Assembly (NCBI GenBank): GCA_026986575.1
Contig: JALSOH010000009.1
Location: 186,001 to 250,000 of the forward strand
Length of the DNA stretch: 64,000 nt
Source: Thermoproteota archaeon
Lineage (GTDB): Archaea; Korarchaeota; Korarchaeia; Korarchaeales; Korarchaeaceae
Reading direction: 5' to 3'
The notes below the pieces were generated by a model that had not been told where the DNA came from, searched no databases, and worked only from the letters and a program-made list of their open reading frames with translations. Position numbers and translations under genes: made by a program. Below are positions 34,876-43,403 of this stretch, in pieces (the first letter of the stretch is position 1; each line of letters starts with the position of its first letter).

Positions 34876-35325
34876 TTAGGATGAGGGCACCATACGCTGA
34901 AACTCGTAGGGCGTGATTACAAGGGAAGTGGACCATCCTCTATCTTCTAGGAATTTAATGAAGCTCCTGTCAATTGTCAGGAAAAAGAGGTTTGATTCCT
35001 TGGCTGATGCATAGAGGAGGTTATCTATTAAGTCCTTGTGGCCAGAATCGTAAATTCTGAACGCCAGAGAGTAGGCGCTAGGTCCTGGAATCAGCAGGTC
35101 GTAAGTAAGCCTCACAGCCTCTAATCCCAGTTCAAACGGCTCAGAATTGAGTCCCAGTTTAGTATAAATCCAAGAAGCCTCCAACAGGCTCACTTCCATG
35201 TAATGGACCCTCACTTCCCTGAATAGGGGGATCACCTCTTCAGCTTCCCTTTCAACCTCCATGCCAAGGGTGGGTAGGAGGAATGTCGTGTCAATCAGCA
35301 CGTCCAGCTTCTTCCTGTCTCTCAA
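34876..35325 (-). CDS. VapC-like PIN-domain toxin
   Basis: This 149-aa PIN-domain protein has DVLIDTTFLLPTLG (first Asp), YMEVSLLEASWIYTKLGL (Glu), DSGHKDLIDNLLYASAKESNLFFLTIDRSFIKFL (the later acidic residues). All are in place, so activity is likely. Its 5' end overlaps the AbrB gene by 35 bases. Confidence 0.8.
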   Translation of the reverse strand: MRDRKKLDVLIDTTFLLPTLGMEVEREAEEVIPLFREVRVHYMEVSLLEASWIYTKLGLNSEPFELGLEAVRLTYDLLIPGPSAYSLAFRIYDSGHKDLIDNLLYASAKESNLFFLTIDRSFIKFLEDRGWSTSLVITPYEFQRMVPSS

Positions 35326-35539
35326 GACTCTCCTCCTCCAGCTCTTCTAGGGTCACTTTGGCGACCTTCTTCCCATGTAAAGCCAACCAGACCGCGTCCT
35401 TCTTGGGTTCTATGATAATCTTCTCACCCTCGACCTTCATAGCTACTAAGGTTCCCTCCTCAATTCCCACACTCTGGGCGATCTTCTTGGGGATCACTAT
35501 AGTCCGACGCCTCCCGACCCTTACCTCTACTACTGACAT
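35291..35539 (-). CDS. AbrB/MazE-type antitoxin
   Basis: This 82-aa protein has an AbrB domain (VVEVRVGRRRTIVIPKKIAQSVGI, TLVAMKVEGEKIIIEPKKD) and a helical acidic tail (KVTLEELEEESLERQEEAG). It is the partner of the PIN gene it overlaps. It probably represses itself through TCAGAAA/TTTCTGA sites. Confidence 0.8.
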   Translation of the reverse strand: MSVVEVRVGRRRTIVIPKKIAQSVGIEEGTLVAMKVEGEKIIIEPKKDAVWLALHGKKVAKVTLEELEEESLERQEEAGRAD

Positions 35540-35577
35540 CAGAAAACAACAACTTTCTGAAAATATAATATTTCTGA
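35539..35577 (-). promoter_or_regulatory. AbrB/PIN promoter with three half-sites
   Basis: TCAGAAA (35539-35545) and TTTCTGA (35554-35560) make a perfect 7-bp inverted repeat, and a further TTTCTGA lies at 35571-35577. The AT-rich TATA region AATATAATATT sits between the last two sites. Confidence 0.6.
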
Positions 35578-35597
35578 TTCTGATGCGTTCTACCAGC

Positions 35598-36290
35598 TCA
35601 TTCAGTGGCCCTGCCGAGGAACGTCATTCCTGCCATCTTCCTCCTGTAGTCCTCCCTAGTGTATTCTCTGATGACCCCCCATCGCTTTGCGTCCTCTTCC
35701 TTGTCGAAAACTTCGAGTTCGAATAGATCGTAGGTCTTGCAGTTCTTCAGCTCCTCCTCCGACAGTTCCCCGCCCTCGAGTATTATCTTCTGGAGCCTGT
35801 TACCCACTACCCCATTGATCTCTCCCTCAATCCTTATGGCCTCGCCCTTTGCCTTCTTCAGGTCACCTTCCACCACGATCATGCAGTCTATGTCCCTTCC
35901 CATGTAGTAGCGGAACTCGTGGAGTCCCTCACCGCCCATCCTGTCGGCTATGATGAACTTCCTTACCTTCACCTCCCTCAGCTCGAAGAGGCGCCAGATG
36001 ATGAACCAGCACCTTTCCTCCAAGTACTTCTTGAAGAACTTGTAGAACTCCAAGTAAACGAGGTCCAGCTTCTCTAAATCCTCGAACTCGAAGCCAGTGG
36101 TGAAGAGATACATGCACCTCAGGAACGTGCGTGGGACATCTGATCTACTCAATTTCATTCCGTTATGGCTCAGTCGGGAGAGGGCGTAGTCAACAGCCTC
36201 TTCAACCATCCTCTCCAGCTTGTAAAGATAGTAATACTCTTCGCTCTCCTCTCCGATCTTGGTACCCTCTCCCGACATCACACGGCTCAC
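35598..36290 (-). CDS. Unknown protein with nucleotidyltransferase-like motif
   Basis: This 230-aa soluble protein is helical at the N-terminus. A central GGEGLHEFRYYMGRDIDCMIVV has the G..(x)D-x-D look of pol-beta-type nucleotidyltransferases. A later LFELEVFDKEEDAKRWG follows. The family is not recognised; the D-x-D reading is tentative. It is divergent from the coiled-coil nuclease-like gene at 36395, with about 105 bases between. Confidence 0.5.
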   Translation of the reverse strand: MSRVMSGEGTKIGEESEEYYYLYKLERMVEEAVDYALSRLSHNGMKLSRSDVPRTFLRCMYLFTTGFEFEDLEKLDLVYLEFYKFFKKYLEERCWFIIWRLFELREVKVRKFIIADRMGGEGLHEFRYYMGRDIDCMIVVEGDLKKAKGEAIRIEGEINGVVGNRLQKIILEGGELSEEELKNCKTYDLFELEVFDKEEDAKRWGVIREYTREDYRRKMAGMTFLGRATE

Positions 36291-36364
36291 TACACCCTAC
36301 CAGTAAAGAACATTTCGCTGTGGTAAGTTAACAAGGACCTTGAGGAACCGCTCGTTCGAGGAAC

Positions 36365-36394
36365 ACTTATATAAGCTCGAAGGAGGAAGATTCG
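36365..36394 (+). promoter_or_regulatory. TATA box and ribosome-binding site
   Basis: CTTATATAAGC (36365-36375) is a strong TATA box. GGAGGAAG follows at about 36380-36388, close to ATG 36395. Confidence 0.5.
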
Positions 36395-37078
36395 ATGTCT
36401 CTCTCGGCCGAGGAGAAGAAAAAGTTCTTGAAAGCATTGGAGGAGGATGAAGAGTTCAAATTCGCAGTAGCTGGCCTGATCGGTTACAGGGAAATTCTTG
36501 AGCGCATAGTCGAGCTGGAGAGCGGCCAGAAGGAGCTGAAGGAGAGCGTGGAGGGGTTAAAGGAGGGCGTTGAGGGACTGAAGAAGGGGCAGGAGGAGCT
36601 GGAGAGCGGCCAGAAGGAGCTGAAGGAGAGCGTGGAGGGGTTAAAGGAGGGCGTTGAGGGACTGAAGAAGGGGCAGGAGGAGCTCAGGAGGACAGTCAAC
36701 GTCATAGCCCACAGGTTCGGGGTTATATCAGAGATGTCATTCAGGGAGGGGTTGAGGCATGTCTTGGAGGAGGAGTTCGGCGTCGCTGATGTGGGCAGGT
36801 TCGTGATGGAGGACGATGAAGGTCAGGTCTACGGCCATCCGAGTGAGGTGGAGGTCGATGTACTGGTCAAGGACGGCAAGCACATCCTCATAGAGGTGAA
36901 GTCGAGGGTCTCGAAGGGAGACGTGGCCGAGCTCCACAGAGTCGGGAAACTTTACGAAAGGAAAATTGGAATTAAACCTTCTCTGGTGATAATAGGTGGT
37001 TTAATTGATGAAGGGGCCAAGGAACTGGCGGACAGACTAGGCGTGAGGATAATACCCGCTGTCGATTCATCTAGATGA
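36395..37078 (+). CDS. Coiled-coil PD-(D/E)XK nuclease-like protein (DUF3782-like)
   Basis: At 227 aa, the N-terminal helix is followed by a coiled coil built from two identical 28-aa units (ELESGQKELKESVEG...). Residues about 135-215 form a restriction-like fold: EVEVDVLVKDGKHILIEVKSRV with Asp and E-x-K, then HRVGKLYERKIGIKPSLVIIGG. This is the archaeal/cyanobacterial DUF3782-type architecture. DNA cleavage is inferred. The internal 84-bp duplication shows the coil can change length. Confidence 0.75.
   Translation: MSLSAEEKKKFLKALEEDEEFKFAVAGLIGYREILERIVELESGQKELKESVEGLKEGVEGLKKGQEELESGQKELKESVEGLKEGVEGLKKGQEELRRTVNVIAHRFGVISEMSFREGLRHVLEEEFGVADVGRFVMEDDEGQVYGHPSEVEVDVLVKDGKHILIEVKSRVSKGDVAELHRVGKLYERKIGIKPSLVIIGGLIDEGAKELADRLGVRIIPAVDSSR
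36512..36679 (+). repeat. Perfect 84-bp tandem duplication
   Basis: Two identical copies (36512-36595 and 36596-36679) start GAGCTGGAGAGCGGCC and encode 28 aa each, four turns of a 7-residue heptad. The identity implies a recent duplication or gene conversion, or an assembly artefact. Confidence 0.9.
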
Positions 37079-37177
37079 CGACACACTTGGGTAATCTCAC
37101 CACCTTCTAAACCCCCTGATAGTCCCTTGGAGGGGGAACTCCATCCCTCTCGACCTGGATTCGCCCAGAAAGAGCTC

Positions 37178-37555
37178 CTAACCCGATAAGCTCAGGAGGC
37201 GAAGATCATCCCTCAATACCACCGCCTCCCTCAGTATCCTCTTCCACCAAGCTTTCTTGAATTGAGAGAGGGCTTCTTGGGGTGTGAGGCACCTTATCTC
37301 GAATCTCGGAGGAAGGAGATCCACTATTAGGTCCACCCTCTCGAGGAACGGTACTCCCCCAAAGGCATCTGATATAACGATCAGGTCCACATCGCTCCAT
37401 AGGTTGAAGTCGCCCCTAGCGTAGCTGCCGTATAGCAGGATCGTAACCTCTCCAAGCCTCTCTTTCAGTTTATTAGATAACCTCACAGCCTCTTCAATAA
37501 CCGCCCTTCTCTCATCCCTCCTCCTCTCCAGCAATTTCCTCAATCCTCGATGCAC
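37178..37555 (-). CDS. MNT-type minimal nucleotidyltransferase
   Basis: This 125-aa pol-beta-like nucleotidyltransferase has ILLYGSYARGDFNLWSDVDLIVIS: GSxARG plus the D-x-D motif. Together with the upstream HEPN gene it forms an MNT-HEPN (type VII) toxin-antitoxin pair, in which MNT inactivates the HEPN RNase by AMPylation. Its start overlaps the HEPN gene by 44 bases. Confidence 0.85.
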   Translation of the reverse strand: MHRGLRKLLERRRDERRAVIEEAVRLSNKLKERLGEVTILLYGSYARGDFNLWSDVDLIVISDAFGGVPFLERVDLIVDLLPPRFEIRCLTPQEALSQFKKAWWKRILREAVVLRDDLRLLSLSG

Positions 37556-37934
37556 ACCTCTTCACCCCCTCCAGAACTTTCCTCGCCATGTCACGGGCAG
37601 CTTCGGCATCCTCCAAGCTGAAGAACTCGTAGGGAGATCCTCCGGGGAAGGCGTCAGGATATCTGGCCGGTATGTAGAACTTGCTCAGGTGAAGGACTTC
37701 CCCCTCGAGGTCGGAACCGCATATCTCCTTGAACTCCTCATGTAGCTTCTTGAGATCGTGGCTGAAGGCCTCCCTTCCAGCTCCCCTCAGGAGAGCCTTG
37801 AATGCTAGTTCAGCGGCCTGTTGAGCCTTGAAGCACGCCCAGTCGAAGCTGCCGTTCCTGATATCCGCTTCAATTGACCTGAGCGTATGTTCCGCCTGAG
37901 CGATCCACCTCCTGTACTCCTCCCAGTCAAACAT
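37512..37934 (-). CDS. HEPN-domain toxin
   Basis: This 140-aa four-helix HEPN protein has AEHTLRSIEADIRNGSFDWACFKAQQAAELAFKALL, then HDLKKLHEEF and FYIPARYPDAFPGG. The family includes HEPN RNases that are balanced by MNT partners, as here. The Rx4-6H motif is not obvious, so the catalytic state is uncertain. It is promoter-proximal to the MNT gene. Confidence 0.85.
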   Translation of the reverse strand: MFDWEEYRRWIAQAEHTLRSIEADIRNGSFDWACFKAQQAAELAFKALLRGAGREAFSHDLKKLHEEFKEICGSDLEGEVLHLSKFYIPARYPDAFPGGSPYEFFSLEDAEAARDMARKVLEGVKRCASRIEEIAGEEEG

Positions 37935-37992
37935 CCGGTGAAATGGGACTTTCTCTCCAATTAAAAATTCCTGATCGTGTTAACTAGCCTCT

Positions 37993-38571
37993 CTAGCAAC
38001 CCGGCCTGACCAGCTTTCTCGTCACGGTTATGTGGTTGAAAGGCCTACCGTGCACCTCTTCGAAGACGAAGGATCCCATCTCAAGGCGAGGGGTAGTGTA
38101 TTCCGGTCCCTCGGGTTTGCCCACAGTAATTATAGCGACTGGAACCCTGTCTCTAGGAGCTCCGACAATCCTCAATACCTCTTGATCGCGAAATGCTCCC
38201 ACCCAACAGGTCCCGTAGCCCAAAGCGTGGGCTGCGAGCATAGCGAATGTGGCAGCTATGGCGGCGTCCTGCAGCGAGTAGAGCCTCGCCCCTCTCCTCC
38301 CATAAATGGCCGCGGACCTCTCAGGGTATGCTAAGAAGACTAGGTGCACTGGTGCTTGGGCCATGAACATCTGATTTAGGGATGCCTTGGCCAGCTCAAC
38401 CCTCCTCTTCCTATCCCTTACCACGACTATCTCATAGGCCTGAAGATTACCAGCTGAAGGAGCGGAGCATGCAGCCTCTAGTATCAGGTTCAAGTCATCT
38501 TCACTCACTTCCTCACTGGAATACCTTCTAACGGACCTACGCCTCGCCATTACGTCGAAGATGTCCGGCAT
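37993..38571 (-). CDS. Nitroreductase-family FMN oxidoreductase
   Basis: This 192-aa protein matches the nitroreductase family: MARRRSVRRYSSEEVSEDDLNLILEAACSAPSAGNLQAYEIVVV (FMN phosphate-binding Arg cluster and Ser-Ala-Gly-Asn), YSLQDAAIAATFAMLAAHALGYGTCWVG, and VAIITVGKPEG near the C-terminus. It probably is a homodimer that uses FMN and NAD(P)H. The substrate is unknown. It appears to be monocistronic. Confidence 0.87.
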   Translation of the reverse strand: MPDIFDVMARRRSVRRYSSEEVSEDDLNLILEAACSAPSAGNLQAYEIVVVRDRKRRVELAKASLNQMFMAQAPVHLVFLAYPERSAAIYGRRGARLYSLQDAAIAATFAMLAAHALGYGTCWVGAFRDQEVLRIVGAPRDRVPVAIITVGKPEGPEYTTPRLEMGSFVFEEVHGRPFNHITVTRKLVRPGC

Positions 38572-38840
38572 CTCCCCTTCATAACTGACCGAGAATAAAT
38601 ATGTTCAGTTGCGATGACATAATGACTCATTGATGTAGAATTTCCGGTCGGTGATACGCGTAAATTCAGTTATTTCTCACACAAGAACAATTAAGAGGTT
38701 CTATCGCGTCACCACGGCATCTTTTCACGATTTCCGTCCTCGTACTAATTTGCAATAATTTTGATTTGTCAAGGGATCTGAGATAAATGCGGAAGCTTAA
38801 TATTAGAACGGTTCGTCCAAAAACAAAAGGAGGTGTTCTT

Positions 38841-39782
38841 ATGGATTCTAAGGGAGTTTTAGCCATAGGTCTGATTGTGGCCTTCATAATAGGTGCCGCG
38901 GTGGGCTACATTGCGAAGCCGAGCGCCCCAGCTGAGGTCAAGACTGTCACAGTTACGAACACCATCACTCAGGGCGCTCCTGGGGCCAAGACCGTTACCC
39001 AGACCGTTACGAAGACGGTAACGCAGGCTGGAGCTGCGCCAGGAGGAGTGCTAGCAGAGATAAAGAAGAAGGGCAAGATAGTTGTGGCCACCTCACCTGA
39101 CTGGCCACCGTTCGAGTTCATTGACCCCAAGACTAACAAGATAGTGGGTTACGAGGTCGACATAATGGAGGAAGTGGCGAAGAAGCTGGGGGTCAAGGTT
39201 GAGTGGAAACCCATGGACTTCGATGCCATAATCCAGGCGGTCAAGAACAAGGAGGTCGACATGGGAGTCAGCGGCTTCTCGGTCACTCCCGAGAGGTTGA
39301 AGGAGGTCCTGTTCACCATGCCCATTCACATAACCAAGGTCCAGCTCATAATGCTAGAGCCCAAGGCCAAGGAGCTAGGCATAACCACCCTTGGTTCGTT
39401 GGAGGAGGCGTTCAAGTACAACTTGGTAATAGGAACCGGTAGCGGAACCACCGAGGAGGACGAGCTGCTCCAGCTGGTGAAGCAGGGCAAGCTGAAGTCC
39501 TCGCAGGTGAAGTCCTACCCGGACTTCGAGGTGGCCCTCGAGGACATGAAGAAGGGAACCATAGATGCCGTTTACGCGGAGACCCCGATCACCACCTACT
39601 GGAACTCCACCTCCGAGGTGCCGCTGAAGGTGGTGTACAGCAGGAGTTACTGGCCCGTGGCCTTCGTCCTACACAAGGATGCCATTGACCTGATGAAGGA
39701 GATCGACGGCATCCTAGCTGAGATGTACGCCAACGCGAAGATCGACGAGATAGCCGACAAGTGGGGAGTGCCCAAGGGCTGA
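38841..39782 (+). CDS. Polar amino acid ABC transporter substrate-binding protein
   Basis: This 313-aa family-3 solute-binding protein has an N-terminal anchor helix (VLAIGLIVAFIIGAAVGYIA), a Thr-rich linker and two lobes: IVVATSPDWPPFEFID, VGYEVDIMEEVAKKLGVKVEWKPMDFDAIIQAVKNKEVDMGVSGFSVTPER, VIGTGSGTTEEDELLQ, AVYAETPITTYW. The ligand is probably an amino acid, with specificity not evident. ATG 38841 is preceded by AAGGAGGT at 38827-38834; the upstream 18-codon extension lacks a better signal. It heads the importer operon. Confidence 0.9.
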   Translation: MDSKGVLAIGLIVAFIIGAAVGYIAKPSAPAEVKTVTVTNTITQGAPGAKTVTQTVTKTVTQAGAAPGGVLAEIKKKGKIVVATSPDWPPFEFIDPKTNKIVGYEVDIMEEVAKKLGVKVEWKPMDFDAIIQAVKNKEVDMGVSGFSVTPERLKEVLFTMPIHITKVQLIMLEPKAKELGITTLGSLEEAFKYNLVIGTGSGTTEEDELLQLVKQGKLKSSQVKSYPDFEVALEDMKKGTIDAVYAETPITTYWNSTSEVPLKVVYSRSYWPVAFVLHKDAIDLMKEIDGILAEMYANAKIDEIADKWGVPKG

Positions 39783-39814
39783 GAGAGGCAAGGTAAGTTG
39801 AGGGAGGTCAGGCT

Positions 39815-40468
39815 TTGTTCACCCTCGAGAACTTCCTTTTTTTACTCCAAGGAGTACCCAATACTCTGGCAATTTCTTTCCTCTCGTTCGCTCTAGGTTT
39901 CGCCCTCGGCATACCTACAGCCATAGTCAAGCAGTTTTCCCCATACGGTCTGGGGCATGTGGCCGATGCCTACATTAGCGTCATGAGGGGGATCCCCGTT
40001 CTAGTGATAATGCTCCTCTTCCACTTCGGTATGGCAGGGATAATCCCCGTTTTCAAGAGCGCTTTCCTATCCGCCACATTCGCCCTAGGATTAAGGAGCG
40101 GCGCCTTTCAGTCCCAGATATTCAGGGGTGCGATAAATTCCGTGGGTAGGCAGCAGATGATGGCTGCCACCTCACTGGGAATGAACAGATGGCAGGCATT
40201 CAGGTACGTGATCCTTCCGCAAGCCTTCATAGTGGCCCTTCCCGGGCTGGGCAGTGAGATAGCTTTGCTGATAAAGGACTCATCCTACGCATTCGTATTG
40301 GGTGTCTTGGAACTGACCAAGTATTCGGATATAGTGAGGAAGGCGACCAGATCCTTCCTTTACCCCTACCTGATAGCGGCCATCCTGTACATCCTGATCA
40401 CCTTCCCGGTGGCCAATTACCTCGACAGGCTCGGGTCGAGGCTGAAGACAAAGTACGGTTTGAGGTGA
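39815..40468 (+). CDS. Amino acid ABC transporter permease (HisM/GlnP-like)
   Basis: This 217-aa HisMQ-type permease has five predicted membrane spans, GVPNTLAISFLSFALGF, RGIPVLVIMLLFHFG and the EAA loop AATSLGMNRWQAFRYVILPQAF, which contacts the ATPase. TTG 39815 is the likely start, with an SD-like GGGAGGTCAGG before it. It presumably pairs with the second permease at 41213-41914. Confidence 0.87.
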   Translation: MFTLENFLFLLQGVPNTLAISFLSFALGFALGIPTAIVKQFSPYGLGHVADAYISVMRGIPVLVIMLLFHFGMAGIIPVFKSAFLSATFALGLRSGAFQSQIFRGAINSVGRQQMMAATSLGMNRWQAFRYVILPQAFIVALPGLGSEIALLIKDSSYAFVLGVLELTKYSDIVRKATRSFLYPYLIAAILYILITFPVANYLDRLGSRLKTKYGLR

Positions 40469-40472
40469 TTCG

Positions 40473-41216
40473 ATGGGCGAGGTAGTTCTCGCGTGTGAGG
40501 GGTTGAAGAAGAGGTATGGGGACCTGTGGGTCCTCAAGGGTATTGACTTCGAGATAGAGAAGGGGCAGACCAAGGTGATAATCGGGCCCAGCGGGTCCGG
40601 TAAGTCCACCTTCCTAAGGCTGATGGGCTTACTAGAGCCACCGACCGAGGGTAAGATATACTTCGAGGGGAAGGATGTGTACGGCTCCGGACTGGACCTG
40701 AACATGATCAGAGCGAAGATAGGCTTCGTTTTCCAAGAACCGAGCCTCTTCAGGCACCTCACAGCGTTGGGGAATGTGAAGCTCGGCCCCAAGGTCGTTC
40801 TCAAGATGAAGGATGACGAGGCAGAGAGGAAGGCCTTAGAGGCCCTTAAAACGGTCAGATTGGAGGAGTGGTCCCATCATTACCCGGCCCAGCTCTCCGG
40901 CGGACAGCAGCAGCGGGTGGGTATAGCTAGGGCCTTGGCGATGGATCCGGACATAATACTGTTCGACGAGCCCACCGCCTCTCTGGACATAGAGCTCACT
41001 TGGGAGGTCATCGATGTAATGAAGGATCTAGCCAGAAGGGGCGTCACCATGCTAGTGGTCACTCACGAGCTCGGGTTCGCGAAGGAGGTGGCCGATGAGA
41101 TCTTATTCATGGATGACGGGCGCATAATAGAGTCAGGTCCTCCGGAGGAGCTCTTGAAGAATCCGAAAAGTCCGAGGGCAAGGGAGTTCCTAAGGAGGCT
41201 CATCGGGGGGGTCTGA
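40473..41216 (+). CDS. Amino acid ABC transporter ATPase (GlnQ/HisP-like)
   Basis: At 247 aa, it has Walker A GPSGSGKSTF, Q-loop FVFQEPSLF, signature LSGGQQQRVGIARALAM, Walker B DIILFDEPTASLD and the H-loop VVTHELGF. The SD-like GAGGTGATT overlaps the end of the preceding permease gene, so the operon is translated as a unit. The ATPase drives import with the two permeases. Confidence 0.92.
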   Translation: MGEVVLACEGLKKRYGDLWVLKGIDFEIEKGQTKVIIGPSGSGKSTFLRLMGLLEPPTEGKIYFEGKDVYGSGLDLNMIRAKIGFVFQEPSLFRHLTALGNVKLGPKVVLKMKDDEAERKALEALKTVRLEEWSHHYPAQLSGGQQQRVGIARALAMDPDIILFDEPTASLDIELTWEVIDVMKDLARRGVTMLVVTHELGFAKEVADEILFMDDGRIIESGPPEELLKNPKSPRAREFLRRLIGGV

Positions 41217-41914
41217 AGACGGCGGCACCTCTGGATCCCGTATCATTCATCATCAGCTTCGTCACCGAGTACTATCCTTTCATCATAGAGGGGTTCCTCA
41301 CTACCGTGGAGATGACGTTCTTGGGCTTGGCTGGGGGCTTCGTGCTGGGAATCCTCTCCGCTCTGGGGGATGTCTACGGAACCAAGCTGATGAAGGTGAT
41401 TATCGCCGGCTATGTGGAGTTCTTCAGGGGAAGCCCACTGATAGTCCAACTCCTGTTCTTCTACTTCTCCATACCGGCCCTGACAGGCCTTAACTGGGAC
41501 GCGTTCACCGCGGGCGCCGTGACGCTCATGCTGAACAGCGGTGCCTACCAGAAGGGCTACTTCAAGGGGGCGATAGAGGCCGTCTTCAAGGACCAACTGA
41601 TGGCCGCCAAGTCGCTGGGGATGACCTTCAGGCAGACGCTGAGGCATGTGGTCCTACCTCAGGCCCTCAGGATAGTCATACCACCGTGGACCAACGAGTA
41701 CATATCCCTCGGTTTAAGCACCTCCGCCCTCATAGTCCTCGGTATCAGGGAACTCACTAACATATCCAAGAGCATCGCTGCCCAGACCTTCAGGCCGTTG
41801 GAGGTCTACCTCTTCGCTTCCGCGATATACTTCATCTGGATAACTGTGTCGATGAAGGTATTCGACTGGATATACGAGAGGGTGAGGATCCCGGGACTGG
41901 AGGTGAACATATAA
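41213..41914 (+). CDS. Amino acid ABC transporter permease 2 (CTG start?)
   Basis: This HisMQ-type permease has FRGSPLIVQLLFFYFSIP, the EAA loop AAKSLGMTFRQTLRHVVLPQAL and TNEYISLGLSTSALIVLG. The in-frame sequence upstream of GTG 41306 encodes FIISFVTEYYPFIIEGFLTTVEMTF, the usual first helix of this family, without any ATG, GTG or TTG codon. CTG 41213, overlapping the upstream TGA as CTGA and preceded by a G-rich GGGGGGGT, is the most likely start. If GTG 41306 were used, the first helix would be truncated. Confidence 0.75.
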   Translation: MKTAAPLDPVSFIISFVTEYYPFIIEGFLTTVEMTFLGLAGGFVLGILSALGDVYGTKLMKVIIAGYVEFFRGSPLIVQLLFFYFSIPALTGLNWDAFTAGAVTLMLNSGAYQKGYFKGAIEAVFKDQLMAAKSLGMTFRQTLRHVVLPQALRIVIPPWTNEYISLGLSTSALIVLGIRELTNISKSIAAQTFRPLEVYLFASAIYFIWITVSMKVFDWIYERVRIPGLEVNI

Positions 41915-42102
41915 AAACAACGCGAGCCAGGCTAAGGACATCCCTCTTAACCTAATTTTGTATCTCGTAATAAGTAAGACGTCCCTGAGCGATCGCAATC
42001 AGCAGGTAGGGTGACGGATAAGGGACAACGGATCTTCCATATATGAGGGAGTTTACTTTATTAAGAATAAATTTAAGTTAATAAAGAGCTATACTTTCTC
42101 GG

Positions 42103-43389
42103 ATGGACATGCGTTCCACCACGATAATACTCATGTTGTTGCTAGTTGTCCCCTCCATCGCCGCCTTAGCAGTACATCCCGGTGACTCTGAAATGGCAAC
42201 ACTCACGTTAAATGAGGATCTGGAGGAGGTGACTCCCTCGGGACCCACTTTCATTGTATACATTTATGAAGGAGGCAGCTGGAGGAATTATTACGAGGGG
42301 AGCAATCCGCCTGATGTGGAGGTCCCTCCTGGATCTTCCGTCCAACTGGCAGTCAAGATGAATGTAAGTAGGAGAGGGGAGTATCGTATCGGCAGCGGCG
42401 TGTATACAATTACCGATCTACCTGATGACGAAGCCAATGACATAGTGAGGGTCTCGGCTCACGCTTTCATTTACAGGCCACTAGGAGTGCTAAGTGCCAC
42501 CGCGACCGCCGGTATATTAAGGTGCTACCCTAACCTCAGGGTTAGGCTCTCGGTGAGCTACAGCAAGAGGTACGAGGGCGAGACTCGTGAGCATATCGGA
42601 GGGAGGACGATCACAGTGACCTGCAGGTCCTCAGGAATGCCCCCTTGGATCCATCCCCCCACGACTCCTCCACCGACCTCCCCACCCATCCCACCGTGGC
42701 TCACCTCCACAGGCACGGGGACAGCTACCTCAACTACCTCGTCATCCACAAGTACTTCCTCGTCCTCCACAGCATCGACCTCGACTACCCAAGGATCGAC
42801 CGAGACCCAAGGTTCCGGAACCGCATCCATGCCCGCATCAGGATCCACGTCCACATCCGGGTCCAGTTCAGGCTCAGGCCTCTCACTCAACCCGACCTCC
42901 CAAGAGGTGGACGCAGGAGACGTAGCTTATTACGACTTCTGCACTCCCCTGAGCAATCCCTCCTTTAGGGTGGAGGGGTTGCCCACTGGCTACAGGTACG
43001 TCATATCCAAGGAGGGGAGCTGTTACAGGCTGAAGATATTCACCCATCCCCTCTCCTATGGGAGGTTAGATATGACCCTGGTCGTGAGGTCCGGGGGCAG
43101 CGAGGAGAGAGCTGATTTCTCCGTGCTGGTGAGGAAGGCTACCACCAGCGCGACGGCTGGTGCTGGTGGTACATCCGGACCCACATCGCCCATACCCACC
43201 ATGGAGATGGGCACCGGGACGGGCGGCAGCTTCTCGCCTTCGCAACTTACTCGATCATCTCCATCCCCCCAAGTGGTCACCGTCACAACCGTGGTGGAGG
43301 AACCGGGTGGAGATCTGCTCCTTCCCCTAGGAGGGATCGCTGGAGTGCTGACCCTGCTCGTGGTGCTCATGATCAAGAGGAGGAGATAA
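42103..43389 (+). CDS. Secreted Ser/Thr-rich surface protein with C-terminal membrane anchor
   Basis: At 428 aa, a signal peptide (TIILMLLLVVPSIAALA) precedes a beta-rich N-terminal domain, a Pro then Ser/Thr/Gly-rich linker (about 190-265), a second beta domain (LNPTSQEVDAGDVAYYDFCTP) with paired Cys, another Thr/Gly/Pro-rich spacer and a C-terminal helix (LGGIAGVLTLLVVLMIKRRR). The linker is a likely O-glycosylation target. It has no recognised enzyme domain. TATA-like AATTTAA lies about 30 bases before the ATG. Confidence 0.75.
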   Translation: MDMRSTTIILMLLLVVPSIAALAVHPGDSEMATLTLNEDLEEVTPSGPTFIVYIYEGGSWRNYYEGSNPPDVEVPPGSSVQLAVKMNVSRRGEYRIGSGVYTITDLPDDEANDIVRVSAHAFIYRPLGVLSATATAGILRCYPNLRVRLSVSYSKRYEGETREHIGGRTITVTCRSSGMPPWIHPPTTPPPTSPPIPPWLTSTGTGTATSTTSSSTSTSSSSTASTSTTQGSTETQGSGTASMPASGSTSTSGSSSGSGLSLNPTSQEVDAGDVAYYDFCTPLSNPSFRVEGLPTGYRYVISKEGSCYRLKIFTHPLSYGRLDMTLVVRSGGSEERADFSVLVRKATTSATAGAGGTSGPTSPIPTMEMGTGTGGSFSPSQLTRSSPSPQVVTVTTVVEEPGGDLLLPLGGIAGVLTLLVVLMIKRRR

Positions 43390-43403
43390 CTCCTCCTTTT
43401 TTT
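43378..43403 (+). terminator. Hairpin plus T-tract terminator
   Basis: AGGAGGAG and CTCCTCCT form a perfect 8-bp stem with an ATAA loop that overlaps the stop codon of the surface protein. Seven Ts follow. This is a clear intrinsic-type terminator. Confidence 0.7.
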
